The notes under the pieces were generated by a model. That model saw only the letters and a program-made list of their open reading frames with translations, ran no database searches and was not told where the DNA came from. A stretch of DNA of 14,191 nucleotides. Source: an uncultured Phascolarctobacterium sp. Lineage in GTDB: Bacteria > Bacillota > Negativicutes > Acidaminococcales > Acidaminococcaceae. The stretch is from positions 1-14,191 of the forward strand of contig NZ_CAJMEH010000057.1 of NCBI RefSeq assembly GCF_905212365.1, written 5' to 3'. Of the stretch, positions 1-6,910 are shown piece by piece. How positions within the stretch are numbered: the first letter of the stretch is position 1; each line of letters opens with the position of its first letter. Made by a program: the position numbers and the translations under genes.

Positions 1-95
1 ACATTCGCTTTTTTAGGTTTATGTTCAGTTTTCAAGGAACTTACCTGTCTAGCGACGTTGGCTTTAATTCAGTGCCGTATCGCGTCGACTTGTAT
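1..95 (-). other. Leader of an rRNA operon running off the left edge
   Basis: This stretch lies downstream of a near-consensus promoter on the minus strand and contains no reading frame. It carries a boxA-like antitermination element (22-40). The 16S gene itself is not in the window, so the identity is inferred from promoter strength, boxA and position directly after lysS. In Bacillus subtilis lysS is likewise followed by rRNA operons. A tRNA operon leader is a less likely alternative. Confidence 0.7.
22..40 (-). promoter_or_regulatory. boxA-like rRNA antitermination element
   Basis: The minus strand reads GTTCCTTGAAAACTGAACA, very close to the CTTTGAAAACT boxA core of Firmicute rRNA leaders and 16S-23S spacers. 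It lies about 50 nt after the predicted transcription start. In known systems NusB/NusE bind this RNA element to prevent premature Rho termination. Confidence 0.7.
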
Positions 96-124
96 ATAAT
101 ACCACTCTGCTTTCAGATTGTCAA
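96..124 (-). promoter_or_regulatory. Strong sigma-70 promoter of the rRNA operon
   Basis: On the minus strand a perfect -35 TTGACA (119-124) is followed, after 17 nt, by -10 TATTAT (96-101). Upstream (125-170) the minus strand has repeated A-tracts (AAAAAA, AAAAAG, AAAAAGTTAAAAAAG), resembling an UP element. This combination is typical of rRNA promoters. The predicted start is near base 89. Confidence 0.8.
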
Positions 125-265
125 CACCCTTTTTTAACTTTTTCTGTAACTTTTTGCACATTTTTTCTGATACGCAAGGCTGCGTTGGCAAAGAAAGCCT
201 TTTATCTGCTTACTTTGCAGCGTCAAAGAAATTACAGCTAAAAGCAAGACGCTTGCCCTAAAACA
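125..265 (-). other. lysS-rrn spacer, no gene
   Basis: No reading frame or RNA gene is recognisable. Bases 125-170 are the A-tract-rich upstream part of the rRNA promoter. Bases 244-256 form a short palindrome (GCAAG, 3-nt loop, CTTGC) followed on the minus strand by TTTT, possibly a weak second terminator behind lysS. A TTGACG near 220 lacks a convincing -10. Confidence 0.4.
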
Positions 266-297
266 GCAAAGAAGCCCTGGATTTCTCCAGAGCTTCT
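266..297 (-). terminator. Intrinsic terminator of greA-lysS
   Basis: On the minus strand a 12-bp stem (270-281 with 286-297, one G-U wobble) closes a GAAA tetraloop and is followed by TTTGCTGTTTT. It begins 17 bases beyond the lysS stop codon and insulates lysS from the rRNA promoter downstream. Confidence 0.75.
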
Positions 298-313
298 CAC
301 AAAACAACTTAAA

Positions 314-2284
314 TCAATACAGCTTAGCGCCTGCCGGAATGTGCGGGTCTACCATCAGCAGATGCAGCTTTTCCTCTCCTGCTTCGCTGTGGATAGCGCT
401 TAAAAGCATACCGCAGGACTCCACGCCCATCATAGCGCGCGGAGGCAGATTAACGATAGCAATTAAAGTCTTGCCTACCAGCTGCTCCGGCTCATAATAA
501 GCGTGAATGCCGCTTAAAATAGTGCGGTCTGCGCCGGTACCGTCATCCAAAGTAAATTGCAGCAGCTTTTTGCTCTTAGGCACAGCCTTGCACTCTTTCA
601 CCTTAACAGCGCGGAAATCGGACTTGCTGAAGGTTTCAAAATCCACGAAATCCTTAAACAAAGGCTCAATCTCCACTTTGGAGAAATCGATAACCTTCTC
701 GGTCTTGGCTTCCGGCTCTGCTGCCGCCGTTTCCACCTGCTTAACGTCCTTTTCTACCGCATCATTACCGCCCAACGGTTTCATGGTCGGGAAGAATAAT
801 ACGTCGCGAATAGAAGAGCTGTTGGTCAGGAACATTACTAAACGGTCAATGCCAATACCTAAGCCGCCCGTGGGAGGCAAGCCATATTCCAGAGCGTTGA
901 CAAAATCCTCATCCATCATATTGGCTTCTTCGTCGCCGTTAGCGCGTTCTTCAACCTGCTTCAGGAAACGCTCCTTCTGATCGATGGGGTCGTTAAGCTC
1001 GGTGAAGCCGTTGCAAATCTCGCGGCCGTAAATATAAGCCTCAAAGCGGTCGGTAATTTCAGGATTATCCGGGTTGCTCTTAGCCAAAGGAGAAATCTCC
1101 TTGGGATGCCCGGTAATAAAGGTCGGCTGAATCAGCTTATCTTCAACATACTCTTCAAAGCAGGCGTTGATAATCTTACCAATGCCAAAGCTGGGCTCAA
1201 TCGCTACGTTCAGCTCCTTAGCGATAGCCCGCGCCTCCTCCAGATCGGTAACATTGGTAAAATCCTTACCTGCATATTCTTTTACGGCTTCAATCATACT
1301 CATGCGCTTCCAAGGAGAAGCCAGCTCAATTTCTGTACCTTCATAGGTAATTTTCGTGATTCCCAAAACCTTTTCCGCAGTCTTGACTACAACCTCTTCG
1401 GTCAGGTCCATCATATCGCGGTAATCGGCAAAGGCCTGATAAATTTCCACGCTAGTAAATTCCGGGTTATGCCTGTTGTCGATACCTTCATTGCGGAATA
1501 CGCGGCCTAATTCATAGACGCGATCCATACCGCCTACAATCAAACGCTTGAGGTACAGCTCCGGCGCAATACGCATATAAACCTGCATATTCAGCGCGTT
1601 ATGGTAGCTGACAAACGGGCGCGCTGCAGCGCCGCCGGCAATAGTATTTAAAATCGGCGTTTCTACCTCCAGGAAATTATGGCTGTCCAGCACTTCGCGC
1701 ACGCTTTTGATAATCTGGCTGCGTTTTACGAAGGTATCGCGCACTTCGGGATTGACAATCAAATCCACATAGCGCTGACGGTAACGCAGCTCCACGTCCT
1801 TCAGACCATGCCATTTTTCCGGCAACGGACGCAAAGCTTTAGACAGCATCTCCACTGCAGTAGCCTTAATGGAAATCTCGCCCATATGGGTGCGGAAAAT
1901 AGTACCGGTAACGCCTACTGTATCGCCCAAGTCCAATAATTTAATCAGCGCGTAATTCTCCTCGCCGATTACGTCCTTGCGCACATAAACCTGCAAGCGT
2001 CCGGTTCTGTCCTGCATATCCATAAAGCAGGTTTTGCCGTGGCCGCGAATAGCCATCAGACGTCCTGCCATTTTTACTTCCGTTTCCTTTTCAGCTAAGT
2101 CGTCGAACTGTTCGTTAACGTCAGCCGCATGATGGGTCCACAAAAAGCGGCGGCCAAAGGGCAGCCAGCCGTGTTCTTCAATTTTATGCGTCTTTTCGAT
2201 ACGGTTCTGCACCTGCTCGTTAAGATCTATTTCCGTAATCGGGGTTTTATCCTCCAAATTATGTCTGCACTTATTTTCAGCCAT
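314..2284 (-). CDS. lysS: Lysyl-tRNA synthetase (class II) with C-terminal tRNA-binding domain
   Basis: This enzyme charges tRNA-Lys with lysine in the cytosol. An N-terminal OB-fold anticodon-binding domain (about 70-150) precedes the class II core: motif 1 around 201-211 (FLEVETPIL), motif 2 around 261-280 (RVFRNEGIDNRHNPEFTSVE) and motif 3 at 474-484 (GLGIGIDRLVM). At 656 residues it is about 150 longer than a usual bacterial LysRS. After an Ala/Glu-rich linker (about 505-545), residues 546-656 form a Trbp111/EMAPII-like OB fold (SKSDFRAVKV, LSGI, MMGVESCGMLLSA, PAGAKL), the module normally found at the C-terminus of MetRS. The ATG at 2284 has AAGGAGA 6-7 nt upstream. It starts 25 bases after greA and is probably co-transcribed with it. 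Confidence in both domains is high; the fusion is in one uninterrupted frame. Confidence 0.96.
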   Translation of the reverse strand: MAENKCRHNLEDKTPITEIDLNEQVQNRIEKTHKIEEHGWLPFGRRFLWTHHAADVNEQFDDLAEKETEVKMAGRLMAIRGHGKTCFMDMQDRTGRLQVYVRKDVIGEENYALIKLLDLGDTVGVTGTIFRTHMGEISIKATAVEMLSKALRPLPEKWHGLKDVELRYRQRYVDLIVNPEVRDTFVKRSQIIKSVREVLDSHNFLEVETPILNTIAGGAAARPFVSYHNALNMQVYMRIAPELYLKRLIVGGMDRVYELGRVFRNEGIDNRHNPEFTSVEIYQAFADYRDMMDLTEEVVVKTAEKVLGITKITYEGTEIELASPWKRMSMIEAVKEYAGKDFTNVTDLEEARAIAKELNVAIEPSFGIGKIINACFEEYVEDKLIQPTFITGHPKEISPLAKSNPDNPEITDRFEAYIYGREICNGFTELNDPIDQKERFLKQVEERANGDEEANMMDEDFVNALEYGLPPTGGLGIGIDRLVMFLTNSSSIRDVLFFPTMKPLGGNDAVEKDVKQVETAAAEPEAKTEKVIDFSKVEIEPLFKDFVDFETFSKSDFRAVKVKECKAVPKSKKLLQFTLDDGTGADRTILSGIHAYYEPEQLVGKTLIAIVNLPPRAMMGVESCGMLLSAIHSEAGEEKLHLLMVDPHIPAGAKLY

Positions 2285-2309
2285 CCTAGTTCTCCTTATC
2301 CTTGTTTCC

Positions 2310-2786
2310 TTATTTTACTTCCAAAATTTCATAAGACAGCTCGCCTGCGGGAGTATTGGCAACAACAACGGTATGCACTTCCTTGCCCAGAATAGCTGCG
2401 CCTACGGGGGATTCGTTGGAAATACGGTTATTGAAGGGGTCGGCCTCGGTAGTGCCTACGACGGTATAGGTTTCTACCTCGCCGGTTTCCGTATCTTTCA
2501 GCAGGACGGTGGAGCCCAGGGATACCACGCCCTCTTTTCTGCCTGCCGCGTCGTCGATGATAGTAGCAGTTTTAATCATCTGCTCCAATTCCAGAATACG
2601 GCCTTCGATAAAGGCCTGCTCGCTTTTAGCATCGTCATATTCGGAGTTTTCGCTGATATCGCCGTAAGAAATAGCGACCTTCAAGCGCTCGGCAACCTCT
2701 TGACGGCGGGCGCTGCGAAGATTTTCCAGTTCATCTTCTAATTTTTTAAGACCTTCAGCTGTTAAAATAGTTTCTTTATTAGCCAT
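2310..2786 (-). CDS. greA: Transcription elongation factor GreA
   Basis: GreA enters the secondary channel of RNA polymerase and stimulates cleavage of backtracked RNA, rescuing stalled complexes. The 158-residue length is normal. The N-terminal coiled coil (about 8-75) carries the tip motif GDISENSEY at 42-50, with the acidic residues Asp43 and Glu46 that coordinate the catalytic metal. The C-terminal FKBP-like domain (about 80-158) includes SNESPVGAAILGKE and a final YEILEVK. The ATG at 2786 has GGAG 8 nt upstream. It is the first gene after a strong promoter and lies 25 bases before lysS, the common greA-lysS arrangement of Firmicutes. Confidence 0.96.
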   Translation of the reverse strand: MANKETILTAEGLKKLEDELENLRSARRQEVAERLKVAISYGDISENSEYDDAKSEQAFIEGRILELEQMIKTATIIDDAAGRKEGVVSLGSTVLLKDTETGEVETYTVVGTTEADPFNNRISNESPVGAAILGKEVHTVVVANTPAGELSYEILEVK

Positions 2787-2836
2787 GTTCCCTGCTCCTT
2801 TATCACAAAATAAAATTTATATCACTCTTAAATTTT

Positions 2837-2866
2837 ATTATAAGCTTTAGACAATTTACTTGTCAA
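2837..2866 (-). promoter_or_regulatory. Consensus promoter of greA-lysS
   Basis: The minus strand has a perfect -35 TTGACA (2861-2866), an 18-nt spacer and a perfect -10 TATAAT (2837-2842). The predicted start is near 2830, about 45 nt before the greA ATG. The -35 begins only 2 nt beyond the stop codon of the upstream AAR-like gene, with no terminator between them. A small dyad GACAA-GTAAA-TTGTC overlaps the -35. Confidence 0.75.
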
Positions 2867-2868
2867 CA

Positions 2869-3954
2869 TCAACAGCCATGAACTGCCAGCGCCAGCTGCG
2901 CATTATGCCGCACCTCTTCAATATGCTGCGAGGACACAGCTCGTTCAAAATTGCGGAACCCGGCCATCTTAAAATGATGCTTGTCCGCCAGCTGCGAAAT
3001 AAGGTTGATTTTTTGAATGTCCAGATTCCTGCCCAAGGAAAAGTTTTCATAGCGTTTATCCAAGGCCAGAATCATGGTTTCGGACATGCAAGCATAAGAT
3101 GTATGAGGCGGAAAGCCAAAATCAAAATGGAAGTTGACATTGCCGGGCACGTCGATAACGCCGCCCTCGATAACCAAAACGTCGTTGCGCTGCAAGGATA
3201 CCTCGCGGGATACGTTGCGCGGGCGCGCTACGTCGCAGACTACTGCACCGGGCTTTAAATCCCCCGGTTCAATCAAAAAGTCCAAAGCGCTGGTAACTGT
3301 GATAACAATGTCGGCTTCTTTCAAAGCGGTATGGATATCCTGGCTCACAGCCACCTCGCAGTGATTCTTTTTGATAAGCTCCTGCGCCAGTTCCTCTAAA
3401 GGCCCTAAATGCCGCGCCACCAGAGTAATATGCTTAACCTCCCGCGCCAGCAGGCGCACCGAAGCCGCGCCTATGGAGCCCGTAGCGCCCACTATCACGG
3501 CACGGCACTCCTTGAGGTTTTTGCCCATCATTTCAGCGGCGTCCTTGGTTCCCTGAATTGCAGTTGCTACCGTATAGCTGTTGCCGGAGGTTACCGCAAT
3601 ATCCAGATTCTTAGCAACAGTAATACCTGCGTCGCCAACGATAGAGGTAAAAGCGCCCAGCCCCACTATTTTAGCGCCCAGCTCCTGCGCCACGCGCCCA
3701 GCTTCAATGATGCGGTCCATAACAAATTCTTCAGGCAGCTCTATCATTTGCTTAGCCGTAAGAGGACAGCCTACAAACCAGCCCTCGGCCTCGGCAAAAG
3801 GACTTTGAATGCCTGTGATATGGGAAACCTTAAAGGGCTTCTTCATTTTCAAGCAGGCTTCAATAATCCTGTCAGGTATGTACTTCATAAGCGGCGATAA
3901 ATGCTCCATATCCTGCAACGACAGGGGATGAAGTATAAATGCAAACTTTTCCAT
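2869..3954 (-). CDS. Acyl-ACP reductase (AAR)-like NAD(P)-dependent oxidoreductase
   Basis: This 361-residue protein resembles cyanobacterial long-chain acyl-ACP reductase, which reduces acyl-ACP to fatty aldehyde, along its whole length (about 341 residues there). The N-terminus FAFILHPLSLQDMEHL recalls the AAR start; GLGAFTSIV (98-106) and TSGNSYTVA (122-130) match the conserved ALGGFSSIV and TTGNTHTA blocks. A Rossmann loop GATGSIG lies at 156-162. Residues 286-310 (SYACMSE through NFSLGRN) match the AAR block FACFAEA to NFSWGRN, so Cys289 aligns with the acyl-enzyme cysteine. It has no signal peptide or clear membrane span, so it is probably cytosolic. The start codon is 8 bases after the preceding gene, and its AAGGAG overlaps that gene's stop, so translation is likely coupled. 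Automated annotation may call this a shikimate dehydrogenase. The family call is strong; substrate and reaction are inferred. Confidence 0.75.
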   Translation of the reverse strand: MEKFAFILHPLSLQDMEHLSPLMKYIPDRIIEACLKMKKPFKVSHITGIQSPFAEAEGWFVGCPLTAKQMIELPEEFVMDRIIEAGRVAQELGAKIVGLGAFTSIVGDAGITVAKNLDIAVTSGNSYTVATAIQGTKDAAEMMGKNLKECRAVIVGATGSIGAASVRLLAREVKHITLVARHLGPLEELAQELIKKNHCEVAVSQDIHTALKEADIVITVTSALDFLIEPGDLKPGAVVCDVARPRNVSREVSLQRNDVLVIEGGVIDVPGNVNFHFDFGFPPHTSYACMSETMILALDKRYENFSLGRNLDIQKINLISQLADKHHFKMAGFRNFERAVSSQHIEEVRHNAQLALAVHGC

Positions 3955-3962
3955 GATCTAAA

Positions 3963-4889
3963 TTACTCCTTAGTGCTAAAGCACTCCACAGAAGATTCTA
4001 TATGATAATGCTCCAAGAGCTTTAAATATTCTTCGGCAGGCAGCGGCCCGCGTCCATTATGCAAAGCCACCAGCATTGCCTCCATCACATTGGTGCCAAA
4101 GCTGCGCCCTCCAATGCAGGGAGTTGTTGTAATGAGGGTTTTAACCCCCGCCCGTTCCAGCATACTGCGGTCAGCGGCAGTAACCGTATTAGTGATAATA
4201 GTTTTACCGGGCAGACGGTCCGGCATAAATTTCTTTATATAATGAAAATCGCCTGCGATAATATCGTTTTCCAAAAAATATTCCGTATGCCGCGGCTCCC
4301 GTGCCTCCTGCTCCTGGCCCATGGGATAAAACCAGCTGACGGGCAGCTTCGTTATTACCGGCGCCAGCAGCGACGCCCACCAGGATAATGTCTTTAAGGA
4401 ATACAGCGGTTTATTGACGTTCAGGCCGAAAATCAAATCGCCAAAGGTGACCTGCGCCCCCGCCTCCAGTAGGGCCTCCGCCATACCGAAGCGGTCCACC
4501 GCGCACACCAGCAGCACCTTGCTGCCCTTAATGGAAACTTTATCTCCGGCAGCCAGGCTGCGTATAAGCTTGCGCTCCAAGGAATTTTTTAAGCCGCTGC
4601 CGTCCAGCACCGGCGTATGGCGCACATTAGCAATCAAATGCGCTGACTCGCGGAAGGTATAGCGTTTGTTGCCAGCGAAAACATAAAGGTCGGTGCCGCC
4701 CAAACCAATGGCATCCGCCTTGCCGTCCCACTGCTCCAGCAGCTGCCTGGCCCTGCTTAAATCTCCGTCGGTGCCGCGGCGTTCCAGCAGAACCCGCTGC
4801 CCGCCTAATTCCAGCGCCGCGCTGGCGTCGCGCCTGGACGAACCAAGGCTTATGCTGATGACCCGTTTAGCCTGCTTGCTTACTTCCAT
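3963..4889 (-). CDS. 'Quinate 5-dehydrogenase'-type protein of unproven function
   Basis: The 308-residue protein resembles a family I remember from anaerobic Firmicutes under the automatic name quinate 5-dehydrogenase. It has no evident similarity to classical YdiB/AroE enzymes. Recognisable family blocks are SLGSSRRD (14-21), GTDGD (39-43), GLGGTDLYV (62-70), DGSGLKNSLER (96-106), CAVDRFGMAEAL (129-140), ITNTVT (231-236) and GRSFGTNVMEAM (261-272). The block at 124-140 looks like the first beta-alpha unit of a nucleotide-binding fold but lacks a GxGxxG loop. No signal peptide or obvious membrane span is present. The ATG at 4889 has AGGGAG 8 nt upstream. It follows dusB by 49 bases and is coupled to the AAR-like gene, suggesting a joint task. 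The quinate activity should not be taken as established. Confidence 0.6.
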   Translation of the reverse strand: MEVSKQAKRVISISLGSSRRDASAALELGGQRVLLERRGTDGDLSRARQLLEQWDGKADAIGLGGTDLYVFAGNKRYTFRESAHLIANVRHTPVLDGSGLKNSLERKLIRSLAAGDKVSIKGSKVLLVCAVDRFGMAEALLEAGAQVTFGDLIFGLNVNKPLYSLKTLSWWASLLAPVITKLPVSWFYPMGQEQEAREPRHTEYFLENDIIAGDFHYIKKFMPDRLPGKTIITNTVTAADRSMLERAGVKTLITTTPCIGGRSFGTNVMEAMLVALHNGRGPLPAEEYLKLLEHYHIESSVECFSTKE

Positions 4890-4926
4890 AGCCCAAACTC
4901 CCTGTACGTATCTTTAACAGCATTAT

Positions 4927-4955
4927 ATTTTAGCATATTTAGCATTTTTCTACAA
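4927..4955 (-). promoter_or_regulatory. Possible extended -10 promoter of the quinate-dehydrogenase-like/AAR-like pair
   Basis: On the minus strand a TG-extended -10 (TGCTAAAAT; hexamer 4927-4932) lies 17 nt after a weak -35 TTGTAG (4950-4955), at the very end of dusB. TATAAT also occurs at 4922-4927. The stretch contains the direct repeat ATGCTAAA twice. It would let the pair be transcribed apart from dusB. Confidence 0.4.
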
Positions 4956-5955
4956 TGCCAGATGCAAAATGTTTTTCTGTTTCATAATAACGATATGCGC
5001 ATTGACGATATTCTTCAAGCAAAGCAATAAACTGCTTCTGGGTATCTGTCTTATGAAAGCGTCCTCTGAATTCGGCCGCATGTGGCATACCCTTGAGATA
5101 AGCGGAAATATGGCGGCGCATTTCCTTTACGGAAATATATTCTCCCTTATAATCGATGAGCATCTGCAAATGCTCCGCCGCTAAATCCAGCCGCTCGTCC
5201 ACCGTCGGCGCAGGCGGCACTGCAGCCCCTGCCAGCACTGCTTTCAAACGGCTGAACAGCCAGGGATTACCGTCGGCGCCGCGCCCGATCATCAAGCCGT
5301 CCACGCCTGTTTCTTTAAGCATGCGCAGCCCGTCCTCCACCGTAAAAATATCGCCGTTGCCAAAAACCGGCACCCTGACGGCCCGCTTAACGTCGGCAAT
5401 AACGCTCCAATCGGCCTTGCCCTCATAAAACTGCTGCCGTGTGCGCCCGTGCACGGCCACGGCGGCCACACCGGCCCGCTCTGCCGCCAACGCTATCTCC
5501 ACCGCATTGCGGCGAGCGTCGTCCCAGCCCGCGCGAAATTTTACTGTTACGGGTATCTGCACGGCATCTACCATAGCTGCTAAAATTTCGTAGGCCAACT
5601 GCGGATTTTTCATCAGCGCCGAGCCCTCGCCGTTGTTTACTATCTTAGGCACAGGGCATCCCATATTAAAATCGATAATGTCGGCGCCGCTTTGCTCAAC
5701 TATTTTTGCTGCCGCAGCCAGCTCGTGAGGCACGCTGCCGAAAAGCTGAATAGCCGTGGGCCGTTCCCCCGCGTCGATGCGCAGCATCTCGGTTGTCTTG
5801 ACATTTTTGTACAGCAGCCCCTTGGCGCTGACCATCTCCGACACGGTTAAGCCGCAGCCCAGACGGCGGCAGATAAGCCGGAAGGGTAGGTCGGTAATCC
5901 CGGCCATGGGAGCCAGCGCCAAAGGCGCATCCAGTTTAATATTTCCTATCTTCAT
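4939..5955 (-). CDS. dusB: tRNA-dihydrouridine synthase DusB
   Basis: DusB reduces uridines in the tRNA D-loop to dihydrouridine with FMN and NADPH. The 338-residue protein has a TIM barrel with the FMN-binding start APMAGITDLPFR (15-26), the active-site segment NMGCP with the proton-donating Cys100, VKFRAGWDD, the HGRTR motif followed by QQFYEGKADW, and the phosphate-binding GNGDI and GRGADGNPW. The C-terminal helical domain (about 240-338) completes the fold. ATG 5955 is chosen because AGGAG lies 5 nt upstream; a TTG six codons earlier would include that ribosome binding site in the gene. A strong terminator stands between coaX and this gene, and no good promoter follows it, so expression may depend on read-through. 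Confidence 0.95.
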   Translation of the reverse strand: MKIGNIKLDAPLALAPMAGITDLPFRLICRRLGCGLTVSEMVSAKGLLYKNVKTTEMLRIDAGERPTAIQLFGSVPHELAAAAKIVEQSGADIIDFNMGCPVPKIVNNGEGSALMKNPQLAYEILAAMVDAVQIPVTVKFRAGWDDARRNAVEIALAAERAGVAAVAVHGRTRQQFYEGKADWSVIADVKRAVRVPVFGNGDIFTVEDGLRMLKETGVDGLMIGRGADGNPWLFSRLKAVLAGAAVPPAPTVDERLDLAAEHLQMLIDYKGEYISVKEMRRHISAYLKGMPHAAEFRGRFHKTDTQKQFIALLEEYRQCAYRYYETEKHFASGIVEKC

Positions 5956-5971
5956 ACTATCTCCTGTATTC

Positions 5972-5998
5972 AAAAAAGCCCGCCATAACAGCGGGCTT
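5972..5998 (-). terminator. Intrinsic terminator after coaX
   Basis: On the minus strand AAGCCCGC (5991-5998) pairs perfectly with GCGGGCTT (5976-5983) across a 7-nt loop, followed directly by further Ts (six-T run in all). It starts 42 bases after the coaX stop and ends just upstream of the dusB ribosome binding site. It could act as an attenuator for dusB. Confidence 0.8.
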
Positions 5999-6040
5999 AA
6001 TATTGCGTTAATCTAAATGTCGGCAGCTATGCGCCGCGTC

Positions 6041-6817
6041 TTATTTGGCGTTCTTTTCGTAAAGGATACGCAGTCCGTCAAGCGTCAAGAATGGCTCCAC
6101 CACGTCGATGCAGTCGGATTCGGCCGCCATAGTATTGGCAAAGCCGCCGGTAGCGATAACGAAAGCCTCGCCGCCCAGCTCCTTCTTCATATGGCTGACA
6201 ATGCCCTCCATCTGGCCCACAAAGCCGTAAATAGCGCCGGCCTGCATGGAATTTACCGTGTTGCGGCAAATAACCGTCTTGGGCTTAATCAGCTCGATAC
6301 GCGGCAGCTTGGCGGCACGCTGAAACAGCGCTTCGGTAGAAATGCCGATGCCGGGGGCGATAGCGCCGCCCAGATATTCGCCGTTGGGCAGCAAAGCGCA
6401 GAAGGTGTTTGCCGTGCCAAAATCAAGAATGATCATGGGCTTATTCAAATGACTGTATTTGTTGAAAGCAGCCACAGCGTTAACAATGCGGTCAGCGCCA
6501 ACCTCTCTGGGATTATCATAACGGATGAAAATACCGTTTTTAATTCCGGGTCCAACTACCATGGGCTTAATGGAAAAATAACGCTCGCACATATGGCACA
6601 GCGGAATCAGCACCGGGGGCACAACGCTGGAGATAATGATCGAGCTGATCTTATCCATGGCAACGTCGCTGTAATCGAACATACTGCGCAGCATAATACC
6701 AAATTCATCAGCAGTTTTGGAACGGTCAGTAGAAAAACGCCAGTGTACCTTCAACTCCTTGCCGTCAAAAACGCCGGCCACAACATTGGTATTTCCTACA
6801 TCAATTACAAGTAACAT
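6041..6817 (-). CDS. coaX: Type III pantothenate kinase
   Basis: CoaX phosphorylates pantothenate in the first step of coenzyme A synthesis. The 258-residue protein has the ASKHA phosphate loop DVGNTN at 6-11, the conserved GADRI (107-111), the second phosphate motif DFGTANTF (132-139), GGAIAPGI (150-157) and ATGGFA (222-227). The frame stays open another 30 codons upstream, but ATG 6817 is chosen because GAGGAGG lies 8 nt before it and MLLVIDVGNTN is the usual family start. Type III kinases are typically not feedback-inhibited by CoA (family knowledge). It is followed by a terminator and preceded by a possible own promoter next to the efflux cassette. Confidence 0.95.
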   Translation of the reverse strand: MLLVIDVGNTNVVAGVFDGKELKVHWRFSTDRSKTADEFGIMLRSMFDYSDVAMDKISSIIISSVVPPVLIPLCHMCERYFSIKPMVVGPGIKNGIFIRYDNPREVGADRIVNAVAAFNKYSHLNKPMIILDFGTANTFCALLPNGEYLGGAIAPGIGISTEALFQRAAKLPRIELIKPKTVICRNTVNSMQAGAIYGFVGQMEGIVSHMKKELGGEAFVIATGGFANTMAAESDCIDVVEPFLTLDGLRILYEKNAK

Positions 6818-6857
6818 TCTTTCGTCCTCCTCGGAAATTGTCTTTTCCGCTTGCAGA

Positions 6858-6877
6858 ATACGGCCCGAAAGCCGTAT
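6858..6877 (-). repeat. Hairpin in the coaX leader
   Basis: ATACGGC (6858-6864) and GCCGTAT (6871-6877) form a 7-bp stem with a 6-nt loop between the last permease gene and coaX. No T-run follows on the minus strand, so it is not a standard terminator for the efflux genes. It would lie at the 5' end of a coaX transcript started from the neighbouring promoter and might stabilise the RNA. Confidence 0.45.
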
Positions 6878-6879
6878 AT

Positions 6880-6907
6880 ATTTTACCACAAAGAACGAAT
6901 ATTGCAA
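6880..6907 (-). promoter_or_regulatory. Candidate coaX promoter
   Basis: The minus strand has TTGCAA (6902-6907), a 16-nt spacer and TAAAAT (6880-6885), starting just after the stop codon of the upstream permease gene. The match is moderate (4/6 and 5/6). It would let coaX be transcribed independently of the efflux cassette. Confidence 0.4.
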
Positions 6908-6910
6908 GGA

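Noticed and set aside
200..225. Second rRNA promoter (TTGACG near 220 on the minus strand)
   Set aside because: No acceptable -10 occurs 16-18 nt downstream.
2850..2866. GACAA-GTAAA-TTGTC dyad as a regulator site for greA
   Set aside because: Arms are only 5 bp, and half of it is simply the consensus -35, so it is explained by the promoter.
6017..6814. Long plus-strand reading frame (265 codons) opposite coaX
   Set aside because: It exactly shadows the coaX gene, has no ribosome binding site or recognisable domain, and its low-complexity His/Asn-rich translation is typical of an antisense frame.
6818..6907. 30-residue N-terminal extension of CoaX
   Set aside because: It would span the coaX ribosome binding site and leader hairpin, and the family begins with the DVGNTN strand.
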